DNA from: Azadirachta indica
Taxonomy: Eukaryota > Streptophyta > Magnoliopsida > Sapindales > Meliaceae
Assembly (NCBI GenBank): GCA_022749755.1
Contig: CM040440.1
Location: 15,549,269-15,613,268, forward strand
Direction of reading: 5' to 3'
DNA length: 64,000 bases
Shown: piece by piece, positions 23,288 through 36,199 of the stretch
Position numbering within the stretch: position 1 is the first letter of the stretch
Layout of the letters: each line of letters begins with the position of its first letter
Notes under the pieces: generated by a model
The model's input: only the letters and a program-made list of their open reading frames with translations
Told to the model about the DNA's origin: nothing
The model's database searches: none
Program-made: the position numbers and the translations under genes

Positions 23288-26200
23288 TCAGCTATCATCA
23301 TCCACAGCACCAATGTATGTGAGCTCTGAGCGCCTCACCCTCACGGCCCCTTTTAGCCAGCTGGCAGCTCTAAGATTAGCTTGGTCACCACTGCCTATCA
23401 CTGCTGCATTGCCCGAAGCTGTACCTGATCCTGCACCATCTTCCAAGAGAGTCCACGGGTCTACTTCCGTATCACCATCCGGCTGCAATGACAATGGCTT
23501 GGACTTCCCAGGGTTAGATGCAGTCCGTGCCAATGAAACTGAATTTCTCTGAGGTGGATTCAAATTTCCAGGGAGAACCCCAGAAACCGAGATACTTGGT
23601 TGAAGTGATGCAAGAGCAGAAACTGGAACAGATGGTGGTTGGCAAGCAAGAGAGCAACGTACAGAAGGTAATAATATTGGCAAGGCAGCTTGGATACGCC
23701 ATCTAATTGTATCAGGTAGTTGCATGCGATCTAAGTCATTCTGCACCCATACACAGCATGTAAATGTGAGAGACAACCATTTATTGGCTGAAATTTCAAA
23801 TTAGCTTTTACTAAATGAATTTCATGTAAACAAGCAAAATATACACCAAGTTCTCAAAAAAAGAAGCAGAGAGATGATGAAGAAAAAGCCTTCCTTTTAC
23901 ATTCACAGTAACCTAGTTTCCAGCTTACCCTTCCCTTCACAGACTTTTACAAAAGATTGGAGGTTCAACATCCAATGGAATTTAATTTACATAGTCCTAT
24001 GAACATCTGTAAAAAGTATAAACTTAAGAGGGCGAAATATTATTAAGATGGACATGTTAAGCACAGCATTCAATGTGTGAAGCAAATTGACAAACTATCT
24101 TTGCTCACAGGAAGTATTTATAAGAGAACCATGAAGAGAAAGCTATACCTACAGAGTAAAGAAATAACCAATTTAAGTTTATAAAGTCAGGATTAAATTA
24201 TAAAGAAGAATACTCCATCAGTGACCAAACCTGCAAACTCTCTGCCATCTCACGATCAAAAAAGTCCTTTGACGGGTTGTTGCTTGACTTGGAGGCAGGC
24301 TTTGACTTCAACCAATTTGGCTGGCAACTACTCAACAACCCATACAGTACCAACAATAACCGGTCAAAGAGGCTTTCCCCAGAAAAATCGGTGTAAGGTA
24401 CAGGAGACGCTTCAGGTGGTGACTCCACCTCTCTCTTTGACTGAGGGCTCTGCATAGGATAAAAGGCGAGATCTGCATCCTCATGCACAACCCGGTTCCC
24501 AAGGAGACGAAGTATTACAGAAGCAAGCATATGCCTCATGTTTCGCCCCGATGGCTCCCTGACCAATTCAAAACGTGGAAAACTTAGACAAGCTTCTGCT
24601 TCTGCTATTGCAACTCGAATGTGATCATAATACAACCCTCAACAGAGCTAAAAGCTAAAATTTTGAATAGAAGACTTTACCAAGTGAAGTTTAAAGATAC
24701 AATTGCAAGGTTTATACATGCTAATAAGTATCTAAAAACCAGACATACACACTGAAAACAACCTTTGTAATCATCTGGTGCCAAATAAAACCAGATAGAG
24801 TGGAGAAGCTTTATTGGGAAATTACTAGCCCAGACTTTACAGGATTTAGCATCTTAAGAAAGGAGTATAAAAAACAAATCTTTCCAGTCCCCCTAAATAC
24901 CCAGGCAGTAGGCAGACAATGAAACCAGCATGGAAATCAAACAAGGAATTAGAAGTTAAAAAAATTAATGAAAACAAAAACCATAATTGCCTTGGTCAAA
25001 GACTAATATTTACCACAGCAGATTAGTGCATGAAAATGGTAAGGAAAAAATCAATATGGCAAAAGCAAGATTAAGAAGCAACAATAGAAATAGGCATAAC
25101 TAAAGATTAGAGAAAATATGGTATAATTACCCATCAGCATATATGATAGGCAGCAATCTCAGAAGGAACTGTGACCGGAGTAACATAGAAGCTCGCAAAG
25201 CAGCTGGGGAGGGTGGAAAAGAATCTGCAGTAGCAGCTGGTCGTCTAGCCAAACCAGGACTTCCACCTCTTATACTTTTTCGATTATTGCCTTTGCTTGT
25301 GGTACCTTCAATTCCCGGAGCAGCTGACCCTGCCAGCTTATTTGCTCCACGAGTAACTGCATTTATTTGTTGCTCAATGTTATTCAATTGCTTGATCAAA
25401 TCACTTGCAAAGGTATTGCGCGAGTCTTCTGAACTCTGATCTATGCAAGGAAGAACCAATTCAATGAATGCCCTCTCAGTCACATTCTGCTGGCTGACAT
25501 TTATGCCTTCACCATCAAACATTTGACTGTACCCTTTTATATATCGTTTTGAATCGATGCCCTCTTCAACCACTTCCCCTTCTTCAAGAGAGGCAACTTC
25601 CAACTTCTTCTTATCTCCCCTGTTTAATGGAGGATCAAACCCAGTATTACCCCAACCCCAAGGCTTCCAAAACTGAGCCTTAGTTGACAGGCCTTTACTC
25701 TCAGCAATGTTAATAAGTCGTTGTCTAATGGTTTTTCGTCCAAAAAGAACATCATGGCCCCCCAGGAACCATTTAGCCTGCATTAACATTGAATCCTCTA
25801 ACGACCTCCCAAAAAGATGGACCAATTCTGAGTATAGCGGTGCAGCATCAGGTCTGACCAATAACCTTGTAAGGATAATCTCAATAAAATTATTTTCATT
25901 CTCAGAAGCAACAGCTTTTTCAGGAGTAGGTGATAAGGAGCGAATAGTGTCAGTTAAGGACATATCATGATTCTCCAGTTTCTCAACAAGAGCTTGTTCA
26001 TTCAAAAGAAGCCTGAGATCGACCCACTGCCAATGGAACTTCGCAGGTTGCAGGGAATCCAGTACGTGCACAAGTTTATCCAAAAGCTTTGTTTCATTCT
26101 CTGCATGTTGACCTTTAGACTCACTATGTCCAGAAACTCGACTAAGCTCATCCTGTTTAAATATGGTGGATGGCATTGTACAATCAATGATAGCATTTAG

Positions 26201-29200
26201 AAAAAGCCTTGCACGGAGGGGAACAAACGCCTTGGATTTCAAGTGCATGTCCAGACCATTCAATTCCAGTATAGCTGCAAACTCGGCATCAGTGGAATCT
26301 GCAGCTACAAGATCATAGAAACCCTGACTGTCTCTCAAACAGACATCCCTGAAAGGCAGGTGTCTTATGGCATCATTTATGGCCAACATTAAAGATTGAT
26401 ATAATTGATAGATGTCTTCACGGGTTGCAAGACTACTGTTGAGAATGAATGGCCTCCACAGAACAAAGGCAAATATCAAATAGGCAGGTGGAAAGACCAA
26501 GCCAAGAGGAAGCATTCGCTGCATCCTTGAAAGTGCTACTATAGACGGTTCACCCAACAGTTCCACAACTAATCCATCAGAAATGGTTCTGCAGTTCCCT
26601 ACAAGCAGCCTAAACCAATGAAGGTGAACTTCAATTGAGTTGTCCACTTTAAGAGTCCCAATTGAACGGGCATTACCATTAGAATTGGCCTTCATATTCC
26701 TAACAAACTGAATCACATCCAACCCTTCCTTTAATCTAAAGACACTAACCATTCTTTCCAGGCTAGTAACTCCATGAAGAACAGCACCAATAACTAGTGC
26801 AGAAATAGCAGCTGCTATTTTTGAAGTTTTTCCAGAGGCCACTTTTGAAGAATTGTTTAATACATCATTGGACATATTTGCACTCGAATCATGGGATTCA
26901 GGAGACAATTGAAATTGACTCCGAGAAGCCTTTCCAGGAGAGAAAACTCCAGCAAGAGCACAAGAAGCTTCTGTTGCAAGAGCAATCTCAAATACCCGGC
27001 TTTGACGCTCTCCGAGAGCTTCCTTAAGCAAGCATAGGCAAGTTATATGTATTCGCAGAATGCGTCTGGCAAAGTTTAAGGAACCAGCAGTGGACGAATA
27101 ATTTGGATAATTACTGCCCATAGTAAAATCATGCATTTTCGCCATAGTAGGACCTACATTACCAACAATTGCAGAAACTGCAGATGACAACAACGATGGG
27201 TCACCTTCTTGGGCAGCACCACCAGTCTGCCTCATGCAGTCCATCAATCCAATTATTATTTGTTGAGCAATCTGACATTCATCATCTGATTTTTCTATAG
27301 AAAGACCTTTTGGTGAACCAGCAGTAAATAGCTTTCTCTCTTTATCGTAAAAATAGTGAAAGGCCTCCTCAATGTGTCGATGCACTACATCTCTCATGCT
27401 TAAACCCACTCTGGACAACCGACCACCACTTATCTTTTGACGTAAATAATCATCAAGATCCTCGACCCCTGCCGGGACTCCAAGTGGAAACCCTAACTCT
27501 CCGTCAAGTGATCGTCCAGATTCAAGCTCAGAGAGAAGCCTCTTATCACAAGTTGCCTTGAAATTCTTCTCCCATTCAATTACACTAGCCACATTGCTGT
27601 ATTTCTTTAGCAGATAGCGAGCATAACCATAGGTTGCTGAACCTGAAATTCTTCCATTGGAGGCTATAACAGCTGCAGCACGATGCATCATAGCTGATAA
27701 GGCTTCGGGAATAAGATCTGTTGCAATAACTACATTCTCAAACCTGGAAACAATTCGCCATTATTCATGTAAGAAAAGCAGAAAATAAAATTCATTCATC
27801 TATCTGCCAAACACCAAAACCACATCATGAACAAAAAGATCAAGAAGCAAAAAACAAGATAGAAACTAGACAAATTAGAATCACAGATAATAAATTTTAT
27901 GGGTAAATAGATGCTCCTTAAGGATGGAAGAAGGAAATTGTTTGACATTCTTAAAATAAAAACAATTATATTAGAACAAGTAATAGGTAAATGACAATAA
28001 ACGAATATAGGAAAATGGGTTATAGAAACTATAATATTTCACCATTTGTTCAATATACAGTTGGAGAGGGAAAGAAACTTGATTGTCCAAAGATTCTGAC
28101 GGCTTCTCACAGTTGTCATATTCATATTGCAATCAAAATTATATTTCAAGGCACAAAATGAAATATAGAAAGGCATACACACATATGGGAGGTCCAATCT
28201 AATTCTTGTTTTCTATCTGCATCTTTTGTTGGAAAAACGAAGTGAGAAAAAGGGTTAGGCTGTATTGAATAGGCAACATAAACAAAGTATAATATATGTT
28301 AATACGGAAAGCATAAGTAAGAGTATAGCAACAATGGCAACTAGGACACAAAATATTAAGGAGCAAAAGAGAATTAACAAAGTGCCTACTTAGTTCAAAT
28401 CACCAACAGCGTAAGACATATAGCAAGACAGCACACCAATACGTAAATTGACACAAGCGTAAATGGAAAAAATCAAATTCCAGTGGCCACAAAGTCAAAG
28501 ATTAAACTATTCCTATAGTGAATAAAGTTTACAACTGCACCTTCGTAAGGACGAAAGCAGAAAAGCCTCCGCCACTTCGCACGCATGGTTTTCAGCATTC
28601 CTTGACAACATTAGAATGTTTCTTCCACTATGGATTGTTGAACTAGGGCTATTCAGAACCTTTGGCAACAACCAAAGAAGAAATTTGGCAGCAGAAACTA
28701 AATCATTACAAACATCCATGAAATACAGTATAGCAGATAGCTCATCCTCCCCCAGCCTCCACCTTACAGAACTCCTATCATCAGTAATGAAAGCCCTATT
28801 AAATTGGCCAACCTTGGAAACGGTCTTCTCTGCTTCTTCAATGAGCTGCTTAACAACAGATATCAACCAAACAGTAATTGTCCTCTTCTCTACAAAACGA
28901 AGTTTCTTTAAAGCCTTTCCAATTGAAACAATATCCCCATAATGGGTCGTCTTTACCCCATCCATTGACTTGAGCGTTTCTCCTTCCACTCCAGTTCTAT
29001 GGTGAGGGCAACTTACCTTACTGTCACATACATGACTTGTTGATGCTCCCTGGCTACCCTCAATCCTAGCAGCTGCCAACTGAGCAAGACTTTGAGTTCT
29101 ACGCACAGTTTTTTGCCTACTCCGAGGGAGCTGCTTTGTTGACTTAAGTGGTGGGTCAACTTTGAAGGACTCTATGGGTTTAGGTCCCTTCCTCACCCAC

Positions 29201-32200
29201 CACATATCTTCATCATCAGAGTGAATTGGTGAAGGTATTTGCATATATGAACTCCTTTCCTCGCTCAACTTTTGTCTCTTAACCCGTTTGCAATCTTCAC
29301 ATCCAGGTGTCCCTTCCGATAAATCCATTTTGTTGCTTACTGCACCTGAAGGCCTCTTAACACTCCCTTGAGATTCATCCAATCCTGAGTCAGCAGATGT
29401 AGCAGAAGAGCTTGGGAGCTGCAGTACTACAGCAATGGAAATCTTCAATTCATCAATGTCAGCATCACTCTTCACATTTTTACCAGATGATATATTGGTA
29501 TTTTGCTGAATGGTTTTCCATTGATCAGCTGAGGCTGGAGAAGTGCCATCTCTTACATAGGCCAAATTACACTTCTGCTTTATTGCTGATACATTAACAT
29601 TGCTAAATTGATCAGAGAGAAGCTCACGAAGGACAAGGCGGCGCTCATTTGAGTAAACATGCATGGCCTCTGAAAGTACTGATGCTTCAGCAACCCTTGC
29701 CTCTTCCAAAACATCACGAAGAAACAGCCCTGGTAGCTGCTTTAAAATTCGATGGTGTCTCCTCCTCCTGTCCAGGTCAACCAAAGGACCATTCATATCC
29801 AAAATTCCACTAACTATCAGCTGCCTCACATATGCCTGGGGATAAAAGATGCCAGAACGTATAAGTTCCAATATGAAATGCTGCAGGCGCTTGACACCTT
29901 CTCCTTTGTGAACCTCATGTTGATCAATCCAGCACACTATGACATCATGCAGAGGACCCGGACTTTCAAACATATCAGATGAATTAATTCTCAATCCAAC
30001 TACGCGTTTTGCATTGCTTTTTATTTCGTATCCATTCCCCTGAAAAATCCTGCTCCCATAATTATTGTGATGACCAAAACCTTTGGCAAGGCTGTTGACG
30101 CCAAGGGTGCTCTCATACTTGCGTCGAGGTGGAGCATGCATATCTCTTATCTTTTGCTTCAAAAGCCGAATTGCAACGTATATTTGTGAAAAATCTTTTC
30201 TGCCCGTGAACTTCACAACATGAGGTGGGACTGTTCGAAAATCCCTGAAATCGCATGTTGCCCACTCGCAAAGAAAAAATACTGAGCAAACAAATGACAA
30301 GCTCACAGTCCCAATCCACTTGAGCGATGATCTTAAACATGGACTAACTTCAGCAATCCACCTTTCATCAACAACTCCATCACAAAGGTCTTCAAAAAGA
30401 TGTTTATAAGCCCCTCTAACATCCCCCTGCAAAAGAGCTTTATCCAGGGCCTGTACAGCTTTAGCCACACTGTGACCTGGATAGCCAGGGCTGGCACCCT
30501 TCATAAGATTCTCTGCACGTCTCTGAATGGCTGAAACAACATGATCAAAGGACAATGATTGATATTGAGAATCATTTCCTTTCCTTCTAAAGACACAAGC
30601 GACATCAGCTGAGTTATTTTTCATTTTTCTCACATCTTCAGATGCCTTTGATGCAAAATTCCCATCATTTACAGCATAAGATAAAACACAAGGCGGTAAA
30701 GGGAAACAATCCAAAGCAACAAATGTATCAGGTACTGCCAGTATCAAATATCGCACCATCTCAGAGAGAGCAGAAATTGTGTATGCCCTCCGAGAATTAT
30801 CTACAAGATCAGATCCTCCCGGAGAAGGTTCACGAATAAAATGAATTGCTACTCCCACTAGACAGCGTACATATGTTTGGGATAAAACAACAGTTTCTAA
30901 AACACCATATATGATGGGCAATACCAACTGCAGAACCTCAAGCAATTCTTTTTCCTGAAAATATACATACATGAAAATCAAAACCAAATGAACGAAACCT
31001 AAATATGGCATACAGATAAAAAACACAGAGGTGATGTATTACATGGATTTAAAAGAAATAAGCACAGCCAAAAGTAGATATACCTTTAGTTGATTTAGAA
31101 CCCAATCAATAATATAAGAAGGAAGAAGCAGCCCTTCTGCATGGTGCCATTGGACAAGCCGCACCATGTACCACCATTTAAAATGCAGTGAAGGCTCCTC
31201 ACCATCAAGGACTGTTGCTGGCTCACTCCTTTGCTGCAGGGACCCAGCATAAAGCATTTGTGGCGACCGATCTCTACTATGTTGAGTAGAATGAACGTTG
31301 TTTCTAGAAAAGAGTTCATCCAATAGGTATTGGAGGTAGTCAATGACATCTTTTGTCCAGAGTTCAGTGCGAGACAGCTGAATTTTATCAGGAGCCCCAG
31401 CAGAACTATTCACAGAACTGGGACGAACCTGGAAAGATACAATCATTTACACGCTGCATTACAATGACTTAAAAATAAAAACAAAAAAGTCAAAAAAAAA
31501 AGGTGACACTTTGAAAAATGCCAGTAAAAGCCAAGCATCTATACCTGATTAAGGTAAGTTACTTTTATGAACCAAGTTGCTCTCAGCAATGGAACATTAT
31601 TGCGGATAAGAACCTCAAATAAGGATCTTTTCCTATAACCATGAGGAACGTGATCAGCCAAACAACGTAATCGTTTATGCTGCTGCGATAATCCCTAAAT
31701 AAAGAAGAAAAATGTGACAAACTGTTTAAAACTATTAAATTGATAAATAAAAGGATGAAGAAAGAGGTTAATAGGTAAAACCACAAAGAATAAGATCTAC
31801 CTCAATCCACTTCTTCCTGAAATCTTCACTACATGGCCTTTGTTCAGGAAAGACACCAGGCTTTGTTAATAGTGAACCAGAGAGAGGCACACCATAAACT
31901 TGACCAGCCTATCATAGCAACGTTAAAAATCCAGCCTCAATTTCCAAGATGCAATTTCATATATGTATATATCTATTTACATAAATAAACACAAATGCAC
32001 ATTGATTGAAGACGAAGTACAAAAGCAGACATGCAGAAGAAAGGTTTGAATTTATTGTTTTCAGATCAAGAAATTTTCCTGAATAACAAAAATAATTAAG
32101 AAACAATCAATTAATCACCTTGCGCTTTTGGGCACGCGATTCATTAATGGCTCTAAGACATTTTCTGATTGCCTGAAAGCAGGAACAAAACAGTTCACAC

Positions 32201-34679
32201 ATCATACAGAACACCAAAAAGGATTCCAATACCTTGCAATCAACATGGGGAGCATAGCAGAACCCTAAACAGCCAACATAGCGTCACATATCAAGTCACT
32301 CACCTCTCTACACTTCAGGACAACAGGCTTATTGAAAGTTTGAACCTGAGTCAGTGATATCTCTTTGACTTCCTGGTCACAGTATGTAAAACAAAGTAAG
32401 ATTATACCATTCAAAGTTGACACAGATATTGATCGAAGTAAGATCATAGCATCCAACGAATACACAGATACTTCTCATTGTCATTAATATGCTTGCAAGT
32501 ATATGCTTCTGGACATTACAGGGAGAACCAGAGAAGCTATTTATTGGACACTAACACTTACAGGTAAAAGCACTTTCACATTAATGCAAAACCGGAGGAC
32601 CTATTTATTGAGACAAATGTTTGTGGGTACACGTGTCTGGACATTACATGGAAAACTGGAGGACCTATTAACTGAGAATAATGTTCACAAGTACATGCAT
32701 TTAGACATTTAATGGAAAATCAGAGGACCTATTTATTGAGACTAACATTTGCAGGTAACTCCATTTAGACATTTCCTGGAACATTGGAGGACCTATTTAT
32801 TGAGACTAATGTTCACAGATACACGTGTTTAGAAATAAAATGAAAAGTAGAGGTCCTATATATTAAGACCAATGTTTGCGTGTAAACATATTTAGACATT
32901 ACATGGAAAGCTGGAGGATGTATTAGTTGAGACTAATGCTTGCAGGTAACCATGTTTAGACATTACAAGGAAAATTGGAGGATGTATTGATTGAGACTAA
33001 AGTTCACAGGTAAACACGTTTAGAGATTACACGGAAAACTGGAGGCTATATTTATTGAGACTAATGTTTGCAGGTGAACATGGAGAAAAATCAGTTACTA
33101 ATGTTCAAACGTAAATGTGTCAAGACATTACCTGGAAAAACGGAGGACCTATTTATGAAGACTTTTCACAGGTTCATGTGTTTACCCATTGCATGGAAAA
33201 CCAGAGGACTTATTTATTGAGACTAATGTTTGTGCATAAATGTATTTTAGAAATTTCATGGAAAACAGAAGAAAGTATTTATTGAGACTAATGTTCGCAA
33301 GTACATGTGTTTAGACATTAGATGGAAAATAGGATACCAATTATTTGAGACTATTGTTTGCAGGCAAAAGTGTATAGACCTTACACGAAAAATCGGAGGA
33401 CCTATTTATTGGAACTAATACTGCAAGCTCACATGTTTAGACCTTGCATGGCAACTGGAGAACCTATTTATTGGAACTAATAATTGCAGGTATACATTGT
33501 TTAGACATTGCATGGAAAACCAAAGGACTTATTTATTGAGACTGATGTTCACAAGTAGGTATACTTGTAGATATTACATGTAAAACTAGATGACCTATTT
33601 AGATAACTTACAACTCATTAAACGAAAGAAAATTGTCTTCTTTACAAGATCCCGAGCACATTAACAAAGCCCGGTAGCAAGTGGAAATATTAACTAATAG
33701 AAAAATTACTTGTTTATTACCATCATCCTCTAACTTCCAATTACAATAAAATCTTAAGCATCCCAAAAATATAAACAAAACAAGCTTTCCCTTCAATAAA
33801 AAGTACAAACATTAAAATGGTAAAACTGGCCACAAAGGTTGACACAAAGATGTGCTTACATTTTAATAAATCAATGATAAAATAATATCTACATAGTTTG
33901 TTCTGTGTGTACCTCAAGTCCCTCAACCGTCTCCTTGTAACCACTCTGCACATATTCTCTTGTGAGAGTCTCCTCAGGGCAATTTGGAGTTTGGGGGTGA
34001 AAATCAGGTGGCCCAAGTCTGATAGTGAAATCATTGCAATAAACATGGATCAGAAAGTACATCCAGTATATCAGATAATATGATTAAAAAGAAGCATACC
34101 ATAACCAGCAACTTCTGCACTATTCTGCTTATTCTTACATGTAAATTTCAACTCCGTCCCACAATTTTACTAGTCAAATAATTCCATATAGAAAGCCTAG
34201 TTAACAGCATACTGCAGAAATTACCTGGAATTCAGAGGTTCTTTATCACACTTCAATTTGTATGGTGCTAGCTGAGTCGACCTCCTGCAAAATTGAGGAC
34301 AAATCACTAAGTTATATGGGAATAACAACAGTCTCATCTTCACTACAACACCAACAACAACCCAACCTAAAATAAACACGAAACAGTATTCAAATATGAC
34401 CATCCAGCTCTTAACTGGAAATTTATCAAGCCGAAAAATCTTCAGAGCATAGCCAGATTTGCTTTAGATGAAATGTAACATGTTATTAAGGGAAGAGAGG
34501 ATCATCAGCATCACATAAGAAGCAAAATAGCAGAGTTTCTATAGCCATTACCGAGAATTTAGAGAGAAATTAGCTGGCAATGATGAAGAATCAGCTCGTG
34601 TACCATCTCTCGCTGACGTCCCACCTAATGCACTGTTATTAACTGCACTAGTGCAGCTGGTAGCATGATACCTTTGCAT
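23288..34679 (-). CDS. MED12: Mediator complex subunit 12 (CRYPTIC PRECOCIOUS / CENTER CITY homologue)
   Basis: Twelve coding exons read leftward: 34679-34552, 34284-34225, 34018-33913, 32372-32304, 32172-32119, 31908-31801, 31694-31545, 31428-31084, 30954-28541, 27743-25131, 24558-24231, 23740-23288. All are GT-AG, phases close, and the protein has 2,275 aa, close to Arabidopsis MED12. The Med12 domain is at about residues 190-226 (GYRKRSLFEVLIRNNVPLLR, then ATWFIKVTYLNQ). Other family-typical stretches are CEWATCDFRDFR and, near the C-terminus, EPSGRNMRHMLASVILRLLG. MED12 joins MED13, CDK8 and cyclin C in the Mediator kinase module in the nucleus and gates transcription. Two exons of 2.4 and 2.6 kb hold most of the protein. 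The start codon MQRYHATSC begins the first coding exon, and a 5'UTR intron precedes it. Confidence 0.95.
32490..33602. repeat. Minisatellite, ~61-bp unit, about 18 copies, in a MED12 intron
   Basis: Degenerate tandem array inside the 1.54-kb intron 32373-33912. The recurring unit is TTTAGACATTACATGGAAAA followed by CTGGAGGACCTATTTATTGA and GACTAATGTTCACAGGTA. I count about 18 units from the GGAAAA/GGAGGACCTATT core over 1.1 kb. One unit near 33,083 is shortened. Copies differ from one another by many substitutions, so the array is old. It fills about 70% of the intron. Confidence 0.88.
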
Positions 34680-34743
34680 TTCTCCCAACAATCACCGGCA
34701 TGCTGCTTTCAGCATCAAACAACTACAGGCTGTACGACCTAAA

Positions 34744-35888
34744 CTGCATGAAGAAAACATTGCCTATGATCTATGAAGTCAAATAATTTTTGGATTAAGA
34801 AAATAGACATATTAGTATCAGATATGACAACATTGAATTCAGTTCTATCACCTCCAGCGTCAAATATATGTACAAATTAATGTAATAATCTTCCACAACA
34901 GCTATGGTGGACAGCCTGACCTGTCAGCAAGAATCTTACAATTTATAACCAAGAGAATATATCACATATCAAGAGAGACACAGAGAGACAGAGCGTTAAG
35001 TAGAAAATATGGAGCTAACAGACAGAGAGTGGCATAAACAACCAATAAAGCACATCCCAGAGGTGCGAATTGAAACCAACAACTTTCTTATATATTACCA
35101 TCAATTTAATTTGTCATGCGACGGTTCCCCAAGATAGAACATTAGATGATGGCTAGATATATAAATCAAAATTCAAAACTCTAATTGTCAAAAGATTAAA
35201 ACACAAATATAATTGTGTGGAACTTTACATTCTCTAATTACCATACACCAAAGGCTTAGAGTACCAACATTAACAACATTTTAGATGCATACCAAGTAAA
35301 GGTACAAACCCAAATGCGAAAACTAGGAATTAACTACACAAGTGCAAAAACAATTGTTAGGAGTGGCCAGGTCGCCTTGGAAAAATATACACTCGAGTAA
35401 AATATTGAACATTCGATAAAACAGGTTGAATTACGAACAAATTCAAATTATAAGTGGCAATTATTAACATTTTAAGACGGGAAAAAAAATCATGAACCAA
35501 TATTTCAGATACGTAATCACCTAAAAGATACATGTCAAAAATCATCACCCAGAAAGCAAAAGAGTAACAGACTAACCAAATCACTTGATCTGGAAATATA
35601 GAACATAATATCATCACCAAAAACTCAAAACTTCAATTTTTTCCCTCCCAAAATGACAGACCCAAATCCCAAATCAGTTGAAATTAAGTGAATCACACGA
35701 ACTTTAAACCATAACTATATTCTCTGTCGTACTAGACACGAATTCAAAAACTAAATCACCAAATCTATAACCAAAAGCATGCTAATTTCAACGTAAATCA
35801 AAATTAGGGTTTATGCATAGTCGCAATTTCCAGGTTCAGAAAGAACAAGTGAGCTATTACAATACCGAAGATGAAGTTTTGGACATAC
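34744..35888 (-). other. Likely 5'UTR intron of MED12
   Basis: On the minus strand, a donor (CACTG|GTATGTCC) at 35888 and an acceptor (TTCATGCAG) at 34744 frame an AT-rich 1.1-kb stretch without coding exons. A second good donor (CTTCAAG|GTATTC) near 36,007 suggests alternative 5' splicing. Transcription probably begins near 36.1-36.2 kb. Confidence 0.5.
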
Positions 35889-36199
35889 CAGTGAAGCTAG
35901 GGTTTTGATGGCAAACTAGTAAATTAGACAATAAGAAGAGGATTGTATGGGAAGAAACGAAAGATTTAGATTGCGCGAGAAGGAGATAGATTGTGGAAGT
36001 GAAGAATACCTTGAAGAAATTCAGGAATCAAGAAAATTAAAAAAGAAAGGAGAAATGAAATTAGGGTTATCGAAGGAGAGGAGAAGAGTCTCGGGCTTTG
36101 ACTCTTTTTTAGCTTTGCTGATGATGACGACGATTCCTCTGTTGCTTCCTCTGCTTAAACAATAATAAAAGAGAACGGGAGTGATCTACTGATTAAAAA

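Noticed and set aside
23313..23706. Open frames on the + strand opposite the MED12 C-terminal exon
   Set aside because: Shadow frames of a real exon with no family resemblance.
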